This document shows positions 52,443 to 60,630 of a stretch of DNA of 64,000 nucleotides, piece by piece (positions within the stretch are counted from its first letter, which is position 1; every line of letters begins with the position of its first letter). Both the position numbers and the translations under genes were made by a program. The notes beneath the pieces were generated by a model. It searched no databases. It had not been told where the DNA came from and saw only the letters and a list, made by a program, of their open reading frames with translations. The stretch is from 40-80 sp040394775 (GTDB lineage: Bacteria > Bacteroidota > Bacteroidia > Flavobacteriales_D > Crocinitomicaceae): assembly GCA_040394775.1 (NCBI GenBank), contig JBEBRN010000005.1, positions 8,816 to 72,815 on the forward strand, given 5' to 3'.

Positions 52443-53768
52443 ATGAAAATAAGAAAATTACTAACGATTGGATTATTGCTTTGGGGTGGAATTTCTTTTG
52501 GACAAGGAATAAATAAAGAGCTAAAGCCATTAAATAAAACAAACTTCCAAACACCAAATCCTGCTAAGAAAAATGGAGCGGATGATTTCACTTCAAAAGC
52601 GATGAAAGTCAGATTGGATTCGGTGATGATATTTTCGCATTACGATGGTGAAGTAGATCAAAACGGGATAAAGTACAAGTACGATGCAGATAATAAAGTT
52701 ATTGAAAATATAATTTCTTTTACTGATGGCAATCAATGGTTTGATGGTTTGAAAGAGGTTTACAGTTATAATAGTGCAAATTCAAGATCAGAACGAGTTA
52801 AATATTACATAGATGAGGATAATTATCTTGCATGGAATTCTAATCCAGAAGACAAAACGGTATATGAATACGACCCAAATGGCAATTTGACTATAGAATA
52901 TGAATTTTATTGGGATAGTACGCTAAATCAATTGAAACCAACTTGGAAATACGAATATTCAAACATCGGATTGAGTTCAGTTGTAATTAGTTCTTTTTAT
53001 GAGGCCGGTGTATATGTTCTTCGTAATAAAGATGAAATTTCTTATAATTCAGATATGAAGGAAATAAAAAATATACGTTCATGGTGGCAAAATGGGGGGT
53101 GGAAGGCTAGTACGAAAGCTGAAACAACTTATGATGCAAAGGGTAATGTAAAAGATTACATTCAATATTTTTATGATGATAACACTCAAACATGGGGTGA
53201 TATTTATTGGGGAAGTAAATCTACCAATACTTACAATGCATCTGGAGAGATTACCGAACGCGTTATGTCAAGACTAAACACGTCAACATCTCAATGGGAA
53301 AATGAAGAAAAGCATGTATTTGTTTATGATAATGTCTATACGTTTTCATCGATTATTTTACCCAATTACTATGAAGATTATGAAAACGTAGTAGCCCCCT
53401 TTTTATTTCATCACAAACTTGATCAAATGAAAACTTACCTTTGGAACGTCGCTACATCAAATTGGAGTTCAACATTTACAACGAATCAATATCATTACTC
53501 CACCCAAACACTAAATACCCAAACACTACTGGAAAACGCTTCAGTTTCATTCTACCCGAATCCAGCGCAAACACAATTAACCATTTCTGCAAAAGATGAT
53601 CAACTAGTTTCTCTTCAAATAACTGACTTGAATGGGAAACTACTTTCAAAGCAATTCGTTTCTGGTAAGTCAACGGAGATTAATGTAGAAACTTTAGATG
53701 GAGGTATTTACTTAATCACAATTGAGACGGAAAAAGGATCTGTTGTAAATCGATTTGTAAAGAATTAA
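52443..53768 (+). CDS. T9SS type A protein with YD-like repeats
   Basis: A 441-residue secreted protein (signal ends GISFGQ). The body holds repeated Y-x-Y-(D/N)-x2 units (YKYDADNKVIENIISFTDGN, TVYEYDPNGNLTIEYEF, TTYDAKGNVKDYIQYFYDDN) similar to RHS/YD-type repeats. The C-terminal sorting domain (FYPNPAQTQLTISAKDDQLV, LKNE-free ITDLNGKLLSKQF, GGIYLITIETEKGS) is almost identical in DNA to that of the next gene. A leader motif shared with the two following genes precedes it. Confidence 0.82.
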   Translation: MKIRKLLTIGLLLWGGISFGQGINKELKPLNKTNFQTPNPAKKNGADDFTSKAMKVRLDSVMIFSHYDGEVDQNGIKYKYDADNKVIENIISFTDGNQWFDGLKEVYSYNSANSRSERVKYYIDEDNYLAWNSNPEDKTVYEYDPNGNLTIEYEFYWDSTLNQLKPTWKYEYSNIGLSSVVISSFYEAGVYVLRNKDEISYNSDMKEIKNIRSWWQNGGWKASTKAETTYDAKGNVKDYIQYFYDDNTQTWGDIYWGSKSTNTYNASGEITERVMSRLNTSTSQWENEEKHVFVYDNVYTFSSIILPNYYEDYENVVAPFLFHHKLDQMKTYLWNVATSNWSSTFTTNQYHYSTQTLNTQTLLENASVSFYPNPAQTQLTISAKDDQLVSLQITDLNGKLLSKQFVSGKSTEINVETLDGGIYLITIETEKGSVVNRFVKN

Positions 53769-53774
53769 TAAACG

Positions 53775-53811
53775 AAAAGAGTGAGAAATAGAATCGTTTT
53801 TCACTCTTTTT
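53775..53811 (+). terminator. Terminator
   Basis: Stem AAAAGAGTGA / TCACTCTTTT with a 16-nt loop. The next spacer also carries a GAGTGAG-type stem. Confidence 0.7.
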
Positions 53812-53839
53812 AATTTCAAATAAGTAATGAAAAAGAGTA

Positions 53840-53862
53840 GACGAAAACTTTTAGAGTAGGCA
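53840..53862 (+). promoter_or_regulatory. Conserved leader motif, copy 2
   Basis: Same motif as at 52403-52425 with one base change (GAC for GCC at its start), 19 bases before the ATG. Confidence 0.6.
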
Positions 53863-53880
53863 CAAATAAATAATCTAATT

Positions 53881-55536
53881 ATGAAAAAAACAATTTTATT
53901 TGCAATGTTCTTCGCCTTAGGAGGATGGAGCAAGACTGTATTTACACAAGTAATGGTTAAAGATATACACCCTGGTTATAACGGGTCTATGGGGTCTTTC
54001 CCACAACCATACATGTCTGAATTTCAAGTTTCAAATCAGTCCTTATACTTTGTGGCAAATGATGGAAATAATGGAAATGAATTATATAAAACAGATGGTA
54101 CCGAAGCAGGGACAGTTTTGGTAAAAGACATTGCTCCTGGAACCTTAATATCCTCCTCAAGATATTTAACGGATGTGAATGGCACGCTTTTTTTTAGCGC
54201 TGGATCTGATGGGAATAATTATACTTTTGAATTATGGAAAAGTAACGGAACTAACGCAGGGACGACTATGGTGAAAGATATTAGGCCTGGCGTCGAAGGA
54301 TCCATGCCGACAGGATTAATTAATTATAATGGAAACCTTTATTTTTCTGCAAACGATAGTGTCCATGGACCTGAGCTTTGGAAAAGCGATGGTACGTCAG
54401 CGGGAACTGTACTATTAAAAGAAACAACTACCGGAAGTTCAGGCGGAAATCCAGATAATTTTATTTTATTTAATAGCTATTTGTTTTTTTATGCAAATGA
54501 CCAAAGTAATGGAGTGAGATTATGGAAAACTGATGGCACTTCTGCGGGAACAGTTAAAGTGAAAAATAATGTGAATGTTAGTTCTTCCAATGGAGTAGTT
54601 AATGACATCTTATATTTTCGTGGACAAGATAATACTTCTAATACTTATGGATACGAGTTATGGAAAACAGATGGCACAGATGCTGGTACAGTAATGGTAA
54701 AAGATATTAATCCTGGCAGCAGTTCATCAAACTTTAAACATTTTAATAATGTAAATGGAACTTTGTTATTTTTCGCATATGATGGAACCAACGGAATGGA
54801 ATTATGGAAAAGTGATGGAACAGATGTAGGTACTGTAATGGTAAAGGATATCAATCCGGGTTCATCAAGTGGTATTCAAGATTATTTCTCTGCTGTGGCA
54901 AATGGAATATTATATTTCACTGCAAACGATGGGATTAATGGATCTGAACTATGGAAAAGTGATGGAACAACTTCCGGGACACAAATGATAAAAAACATTT
55001 CACCAGGAGCTGGCAGTTCCAATCCAGCACATTTATATAATTTTAACAACACGATTTATTTTCAAGCAACGGATTACGGGACTACTAATTTTCATGGATA
55101 TGAGTTATGGAAAACAGATGGTACCGAAGCTGGTACAGTAATGGTGAAAGATATTTACCCTGGAAGTGATGGCTCATCACTAGCAGCTCCCGTAATAATC
55201 TTTGATAATCAATTATATTTAACTGCTAGTAATGGTGTAAATGGAACTGAACTTTGGAAATACGACGGAAATTCTACAGCAAGCATTAATTCTTTAGGAA
55301 TAGATAATGTTTTAACGATTTACCCGAATCCAGCGCAAACACAGTTAACCATTTCTGCAAAAGATGATCAACTAGTTTCTCTTCAAATAACTGACTTGAA
55401 TGGGAAACTACTTTCAAAGCAATTCGTTTCTGGTAAGTCAGTCGAAATTAAGGTGGAAAATTTCGATGCAGGAATATACTTAATCACAATTGAGACGGAA
55501 AAAGGAATTGTTGTAAAACGATTTGTAAAAAAGTAA
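53881..55536 (+). CDS. T9SS type A protein with ELWxxDGTxAGT repeats
   Basis: A 551-residue secreted protein (signal ends TVFTQ). About nine repeats of the ELWKxDGTxAGTxxVKDI-x-PG type, each about 50 residues, form a putative beta propeller of the hyalin/ELWxxDGT family. The T9SS domain at the end (IYPNPAQTQLTISAKDDQLV onward) shares 119 of 120 bases with the preceding gene over 53553-53672 versus 55321-55440. This points to a recent duplication or gene conversion restricted to the sorting domain. Confidence 0.88.
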   Translation: MKKTILFAMFFALGGWSKTVFTQVMVKDIHPGYNGSMGSFPQPYMSEFQVSNQSLYFVANDGNNGNELYKTDGTEAGTVLVKDIAPGTLISSSRYLTDVNGTLFFSAGSDGNNYTFELWKSNGTNAGTTMVKDIRPGVEGSMPTGLINYNGNLYFSANDSVHGPELWKSDGTSAGTVLLKETTTGSSGGNPDNFILFNSYLFFYANDQSNGVRLWKTDGTSAGTVKVKNNVNVSSSNGVVNDILYFRGQDNTSNTYGYELWKTDGTDAGTVMVKDINPGSSSSNFKHFNNVNGTLLFFAYDGTNGMELWKSDGTDVGTVMVKDINPGSSSGIQDYFSAVANGILYFTANDGINGSELWKSDGTTSGTQMIKNISPGAGSSNPAHLYNFNNTIYFQATDYGTTNFHGYELWKTDGTEAGTVMVKDIYPGSDGSSLAAPVIIFDNQLYLTASNGVNGTELWKYDGNSTASINSLGIDNVLTIYPNPAQTQLTISAKDDQLVSLQITDLNGKLLSKQFVSGKSVEIKVENFDAGIYLITIETEKGIVVKRFVKK

Positions 55537-55542
55537 TAAAAT

Positions 55543-55580
55543 AAAGAGAGTGAGGAACAGGTAGTTGCTCACTCTCTTTT
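55543..55580 (+). terminator. Terminator
   Basis: Stem AAAGAGAGTGAG / CTCACTCTCTTT with a 14-nt loop, followed by T and then A-rich sequence. It resembles the terminator at 53775-53811. Confidence 0.75.
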
Positions 55581-55609
55581 AATTTCTAATAAATAATTAA
55601 AAAAGGGAC

Positions 55610-55632
55610 GCCGAAAACTTTTAGAGTAGGCA
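55610..55632 (+). promoter_or_regulatory. Conserved leader motif, copy 3
   Basis: Identical to copy 1 over the 23 bases, 19 bases before the ATG of the small secreted protein gene. Confidence 0.6.
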
Positions 55633-55651
55633 CTATTAAAAAACTTATATT

Positions 55652-56206
55652 ATGAAAAGTATACTATTAATTCTCTCTTTACTTTTAATGCATTCTATCT
55701 CTTGGAGTCAAACTCCAATTGGAGAGTCCAATAATGGTTATAGTGATTGGTTGTTCGTAAATAGTGACAAAGCTCTTCAAGTTAGGTATAAACTAGTGAA
55801 AAAAGAAGATAAAGTTGGATATTTTGAAGCTCAATTTAGAATTAATTTTGAAGATCCAATATATTGTTCTCATCCCACCTGCATTGGATATCTTTTTGTT
55901 CTTAGTTACCCCACTTTAGATAATCAGGAATCCATCAAAAAAAGCTATAAATTTTATAATACGTTTAAAGGAATTTACACTTTACCATTTATCTTACCAA
56001 TAAACTTATCTTTTCCGAATGGTGACGAGCGGTTTTTATTGAAAGAAGGTTTCTTTTATACTACGGTTGAAGATAAAACTCCAATTCCAAATGTATATTT
56101 ATTTAGTAATTGTGTAGATAATATGTTATCCAACAACCCTAATCATCATAGATGCAAACCTTATAAATCAGATTTCAAAGAGGCAGAAGCCATAATTCTT
56201 GAATAA
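55652..56206 (+). CDS. Small secreted protein of unknown function
   Basis: A 184-residue exported protein (signal ends SISWSQ), beta-rich, with three cysteine pairs or near-pairs (YCSHPTC, NCVDN, HHRCKPY) that may form disulfides. It has no T9SS sorting domain, unlike its neighbours, yet shares the upstream leader motif with two of them. Function unknown. Confidence 0.7.
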   Translation: MKSILLILSLLLMHSISWSQTPIGESNNGYSDWLFVNSDKALQVRYKLVKKEDKVGYFEAQFRINFEDPIYCSHPTCIGYLFVLSYPTLDNQESIKKSYKFYNTFKGIYTLPFILPINLSFPNGDERFLLKEGFFYTTVEDKTPIPNVYLFSNCVDNMLSNNPNHHRCKPYKSDFKEAEAIILE

Positions 56207-56209
56207 AAT

Positions 56210-56265
56210 TATAAATCCCATGGGCGAGGTTATCCTAACCCTACCTTGCTCGCGGGACTTATATA
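56210..56265. repeat. GC-rich imperfect palindrome
   Basis: ATAAATCCCATGGGCGAGG and CCTTGCTCGCGGGACTTAT form an imperfect inverted repeat around a CCTAACCCTA loop. In this A+T-rich context it looks like a dispersed host repeat and may also terminate transcription. Confidence 0.5.
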
Positions 56266-56390
56266 AAATAAAACTGGAGGTAAAATCGAACTTGTCTATA
56301 TTGTTAAAATGAGGCTAACAATACCAATATTTTTTTCTATATTGCACATATAAAGTGAATTAACTACATTAAAGCGTCTACTATTTATTA

Positions 56391-59300
56391 ATGATAAATT
56401 ATAATTTCTTCAAAATTGCTAAAGCAATTGGATTATTTTTTTTAGTTGTCTTTATAGCTAATGGTTCTTTGGGTCAACGCTATTCTGTTGAGCACATCAC
56501 CGAAAAAGAAGGTTTACTCGATAATGAAATTTCGGGAATATTTCAAGATACATTAGGTTTTATGTGGGTCTCTAATAAAGCGGGCCTCAATCGGATTAAT
56601 GGCAATGAAATTAAAAGCTACAAAGCAGAAGGTTATGACTTTTACTGGTATGGAACTTTGAAATTTTTTTCTCATAAAAATGATCTAGAATGGTATAAGG
56701 GTAAAATCAATCTTAAAACGGGTAAAATCAGTATTTGGGATGACTATATTACAAATATTCAAAAAGGACTCAATACTAGCCTAAAACCCATTTTAAATTA
56801 CCATGGTACAGCTTCCTTTATGGATAGAGAAGGATATAAATGGGCGTATCAAGAGAATGGTAAAATTATCCGCTTCAGAGAAAAGGACACTATTGATTTA
56901 GGAAAGGTGGCTGCATTAAGTGGTTTTGAGATCATCAATTACACCATATACAAAAATGAAAATGGACATTTGTTTAACGATAACTTCATCGAAGATAATC
57001 ATCGAAACGTTTGGGTGAGATCCAAAAACAAATTGTATCAATACGATTTTGCGAAAAAGCGGTTTATAAAATCGGAAATTGATGCCTATAACATCGCTAG
57101 TATCTATGTCGATTCCAAAAACAGAATCTGGTTTACACGGGCCGATTATGAAACTAATTTATACCGATTTGATAAGGGTACACTAACTACTTTACCTGCC
57201 TCACAATTCAACTGTGGGCGTTTTCCGCAAAATTTATCGATAGTTGAAAAGAAAAATGGTGCTATTTATATCGCCAGTCTCCATGGAATTATTGAATATC
57301 GAAATGAAAAATTCATATTACACCAGAATCTCGAAGGAATAGGAAAACTAGAATTGGATAAAGAAGAAAATATTATTGCTTCTTATTGTAAATGGGATTA
57401 TATTATTGAATACAACAAGAAAGGAGAATTACCCGACAAATCTCGAATGTGGTTTTTTGAAAATGAAAAGTTTATCAACATTCTTTCTGTCGAAGGCCAT
57501 TTTATAAAATCCTATATCGATAATCAAAATATTATTTGGGTAGGCACGCAAAATGGTCTATTTAAATGTGTTAAAAACGATTACCATAAAGTTAATTTCT
57601 CTAGTATAAAAGGATATGAATCTTTTAAACATTCAGAACTTAGCTTGCTCACTCCTATCACCGAAAACATCTTCGTGATGAATAATAGAGATTTCGGTAT
57701 TTGGATTTTAGAAAATGAAGAAATGAAACAGATTGTTTCAACACCAGTTGAAACGGTGAAATACTTCAAAGATAGTAAAGGAAATATCTGGTTAATCATC
57801 AATGGAAATAAAGGCTTAATTAAAATAACACCCACTTTAAAGATAAGTAATGAGTTAAAAGGTGACCTACAGAAAGAAAAACTATCCGATATTTATAGCA
57901 GTCATAGTTTTTCTTTTTTTGAGCGGGATAACACCTTATACATTCATTATCCAAAAGGTTTATTCAAACAAGGAGAGAATGGATTTGAAAAAATAAAAAT
58001 AAACACCAATCATCCTTATGAGATTTTAGAATCCAATCCACTTTCTATCATGTATATGGAAACTAATGGTGAAGATTGGGAAAAGAAAAAAATATACAGT
58101 GTCTACTCGCTTGATTTAACTAGTTTTTCTAGTAAACTAATACTTCAAAAAGTTAATTCAAACATCTATTTCGGCATGGAAACGAAGAATGAATATATCC
58201 TTTTCCAAAAGAAAGAAATAGTATGTATTTCTAAGCGTAACCTCCAAAAGAAGAGAACAATTACTTACCCTCCACAATATAGACAATTAGGGATCTTTAT
58301 GAGATTAGATGGTACGGGCAAAATCTGGTTTTCTGGAGAAAAATGCTTGGGTGTTTTTGATGGCTACAATTTAGAGCATCCTTTTCGATTTTTCACAACA
58401 AAAGATGGGTTAAGTTCAAACGAAATTCATTCGATCAACCTAACATCTGACTCTAGCCATATTACTTTAAGTCGTCCTGGCGGAATTGATATATTAAATT
58501 TAGCGTATTACATTAAATATGGTAAATTACAAGTTCGAAAAGTTGATAAAAACAAAGGCTTTGACCCAACAGGAGCTGTATTTCCTATCCGATTTAATAG
58601 AATCATTTTCGCCACGGATTACGGATTTTTTGATTTCGATTTGAGTTTTAAATATAAAAATCCTGAGCCTCTTTTGTATCTTAAAAGAATCAAAATAGCT
58701 GGAAATAAAGTGGATTGGAAAAAGCGCGGATACAATTACCAATCTGACTTTTTTAATGTTCCAAATAAGCTAGAAGTTCCCTATTCTGAAAACAACCTCA
58801 CCTTTGATTTCGTATGTATATCTAATATAAATCACGGAAACGATAACTATTTATATAAACTAGAAGGTTTTGATAAAGAATGGCAAACGACTTCCTTCAC
58901 CAGCATCACCTATCAAAATCTTCCACCGGGAAAATATACTTTACGTATTAAAGTAGCTGGAAATCAATCAAAATACGAAGCGAGTTCTATCACTTATCAA
59001 TTCACTGTCCTCCCCGCTTTTTGGCAAACGATTTGGTTTCAGTTTTTAATTTTAATCCTCATTATTTTATGTATTTATGGTTTCATAAAATGGAAAACGA
59101 AGAATCTAATTCGAAGACAAAAAATGCTCGAAGAAATCATTGAGGAACGGACGAAAGAAATCATTCTAGAGAAAAAAGAAGTCGAGAAACAAAAAGAAGT
59201 GATTGAGGAAAAAAATAGAGAAACCATCGATTCTATCGAACATACAAAACGATTGCAAGATGTACTCATGCCTTCCGCAAGATTGGTAAAAGAGTATCAC

Positions 59301-60122
59301 GAAAACTCATTTATTCTGTATCGCCCTAAAGATTTAATTGCCAATGACTTTTATTGGATGGAATCTATCGACGAATTAACGCTATTTGCAGTAGCAGAAT
59401 CATCGAAAAAAGGAATTTCTGGTGCCATGTTAAGTCTTATTTATGTCAATGCACTTAACACGGTTGTAAAAGAAAGAGGAATAACAGATCCTTTGAAGAT
59501 TATTGATACTGTTACAGAAATGGTTGCAGAAAGTACGCAAGATCCTGTTAAGATGAATATTAGCTTATGTGTACTCAATGAAAAAACAGGCTTACTCAAA
59601 TGGTCTGGGTCGAATATCCCTTTTTGGATTTTGCGAAAATCGAGTAATCGTATTGAAGAAATTAAAATCGACACAAATACTGAACATTCATTAACGCTAT
59701 TATCAGAAGATATCTTGTATCTTTTTAATTCTGGGTTTATTCATCAATTTAATAGAGAATCAGAACCAAAAATCACCGTGAAAGAATTACAGGATGAATT
59801 ATTGAGAATGAATAAAGATCCGTTGGAAATTCAGAAAGAAAATCTCACCAACTTATTAGATGGCATCATCACTAAAGGAGAACAAACGGAAGATGTCTGT
59901 CTGATTACAGTGCGCTTCCCAGAGAAAACACCACATCCTTTCACAAAAAGAGAACTTGAAATTGTGCAATATGTAGTGAAAGGATTAAGTAGTAAACAAA
60001 TAGCAAGTTTATTATTTATTAGTTCCCATACCGTAGATACACATAGACGAAAGATTCTAAGTAAAGCAAATGTTACAAATACAGCTGAATTGATCCAATA
60101 TGCACATGAGAATAATATTTAA
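56391..60122 (+). CDS. Membrane regulator: sensor propeller, Y_Y_Y, degenerate SpoIIE-like domain, LuxR HTH
   Basis: A 1243-residue protein. Order: signal anchor (about 10-28), Reg_prop-type propeller (about 35-750; FMWVSNKAGLNRINGN, NVWVRSKNKLYQYDF, IIWVGTQNGLFKC), Y_Y_Y domain (about 795-870, YLYKLEGFDKEW), membrane helix (about 881-905), coiled coil (about 905-955), SpoIIE/PP2C-like domain (about 955-1180) and LuxR HTH (about 1183-1243, KGLSSKQIASLLFISSHTVD). The phosphatase domain keeps NDFYWME and the late EQTEDV acidic site, but D-C-T-G-H-G is E-S-S-K-K-G and the D-G-F site is S-G-F, so it is probably inactive. It looks like a membrane one-component regulator. Its end overlaps the convergent thioredoxin gene by 66 bases. 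Confidence 0.85.
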   Translation: MINYNFFKIAKAIGLFFLVVFIANGSLGQRYSVEHITEKEGLLDNEISGIFQDTLGFMWVSNKAGLNRINGNEIKSYKAEGYDFYWYGTLKFFSHKNDLEWYKGKINLKTGKISIWDDYITNIQKGLNTSLKPILNYHGTASFMDREGYKWAYQENGKIIRFREKDTIDLGKVAALSGFEIINYTIYKNENGHLFNDNFIEDNHRNVWVRSKNKLYQYDFAKKRFIKSEIDAYNIASIYVDSKNRIWFTRADYETNLYRFDKGTLTTLPASQFNCGRFPQNLSIVEKKNGAIYIASLHGIIEYRNEKFILHQNLEGIGKLELDKEENIIASYCKWDYIIEYNKKGELPDKSRMWFFENEKFINILSVEGHFIKSYIDNQNIIWVGTQNGLFKCVKNDYHKVNFSSIKGYESFKHSELSLLTPITENIFVMNNRDFGIWILENEEMKQIVSTPVETVKYFKDSKGNIWLIINGNKGLIKITPTLKISNELKGDLQKEKLSDIYSSHSFSFFERDNTLYIHYPKGLFKQGENGFEKIKINTNHPYEILESNPLSIMYMETNGEDWEKKKIYSVYSLDLTSFSSKLILQKVNSNIYFGMETKNEYILFQKKEIVCISKRNLQKKRTITYPPQYRQLGIFMRLDGTGKIWFSGEKCLGVFDGYNLEHPFRFFTTKDGLSSNEIHSINLTSDSSHITLSRPGGIDILNLAYYIKYGKLQVRKVDKNKGFDPTGAVFPIRFNRIIFATDYGFFDFDLSFKYKNPEPLLYLKRIKIAGNKVDWKKRGYNYQSDFFNVPNKLEVPYSENNLTFDFVCISNINHGNDNYLYKLEGFDKEWQTTSFTSITYQNLPPGKYTLRIKVAGNQSKYEASSITYQFTVLPAFWQTIWFQFLILILIILCIYGFIKWKTKNLIRRQKMLEEIIEERTKEIILEKKEVEKQKEVIEEKNRETIDSIEHTKRLQDVLMPSARLVKEYHENSFILYRPKDLIANDFYWMESIDELTLFAVAESSKKGISGAMLSLIYVNALNTVVKERGITDPLKIIDTVTEMVAESTQDPVKMNISLCVLNEKTGLLKWSGSNIPFWILRKSSNRIEEIKIDTNTEHSLTLLSEDILYLFNSGFIHQFNRESEPKITVKELQDELLRMNKDPLEIQKENLTNLLDGIITKGEQTEDVCLITVRFPEKTPHPFTKRELEIVQYVVKGLSSKQIASLLFISSHTVDTHRRKILSKANVTNTAELIQYAHENNI

Positions 60123-60626
60123 TGAAGGTTTGATTTTTATAACCTCATCCAAGGTATTCAAGACTTTATTCAATTGTTTCTCCGATAAGACACCATTATT
60201 TTTAAATAGTACATTATAATCACTATCCAAAATAATCCAGGTTGGAAAAGAGAGATTTTCGTCACCGCCATTTAATGCGATGGCAAGTTCGTGAATACCT
60301 GAAGAAACGCCAGCCGATTGGAAGGAATAATTATTTCCATGAAAATGAATATCGTCTTTGCTTTCGGCATTGAATTCCACATAATAAAAGTTAACTTCTC
60401 TTTTCTGAAAATTTTTGTTTTTACTTAATTGCGCTTTCTGAACTTGACAGTATTTACACCAATCGGTCGTTAATAATATCACTATTGGTTTTGGATTTAC
60501 CAACATGCAACTATCCATTTTCTCTATCGGAATGGGCGCTACTTGAGCAGTAATTTTTGTACTTACCATCATTAAACTAACGAAAGCGAGAAATAAGAAA
60601 TGCCGTTGGTAGAAACTTTTCATCAT
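60057..60626 (-). CDS. Thioredoxin-like exported protein
   Basis: A 189-residue thioredoxin-fold protein (signal ends TKITAQ; ATG 60626 or 60623). The active site is TTDWCKYCQVQK (C-x2-C), then FYYVEFNAESKDDIHF and a cis-proline site LSFPTWIILD. The C-terminal tail runs hydrophobic and cysteine-rich (CILDQFSCICNIC) where it overlaps the regulator gene on the other strand, so the true stop could reflect antisense constraint. It starts 4 bases after the TonB receptor gene ends, so the two are cotranscribed and probably regulated by metal. Confidence 0.82.
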   Translation of the reverse strand: MMKSFYQRHFLFLAFVSLMMVSTKITAQVAPIPIEKMDSCMLVNPKPIVILLTTDWCKYCQVQKAQLSKNKNFQKREVNFYYVEFNAESKDDIHFHGNNYSFQSAGVSSGIHELAIALNGGDENLSFPTWIILDSDYNVLFKNNGVLSEKQLNKVLNTLDEVIKIKPSLNIILMCILDQFSCICNICFT

Positions 60627-60630
60627 CGTA

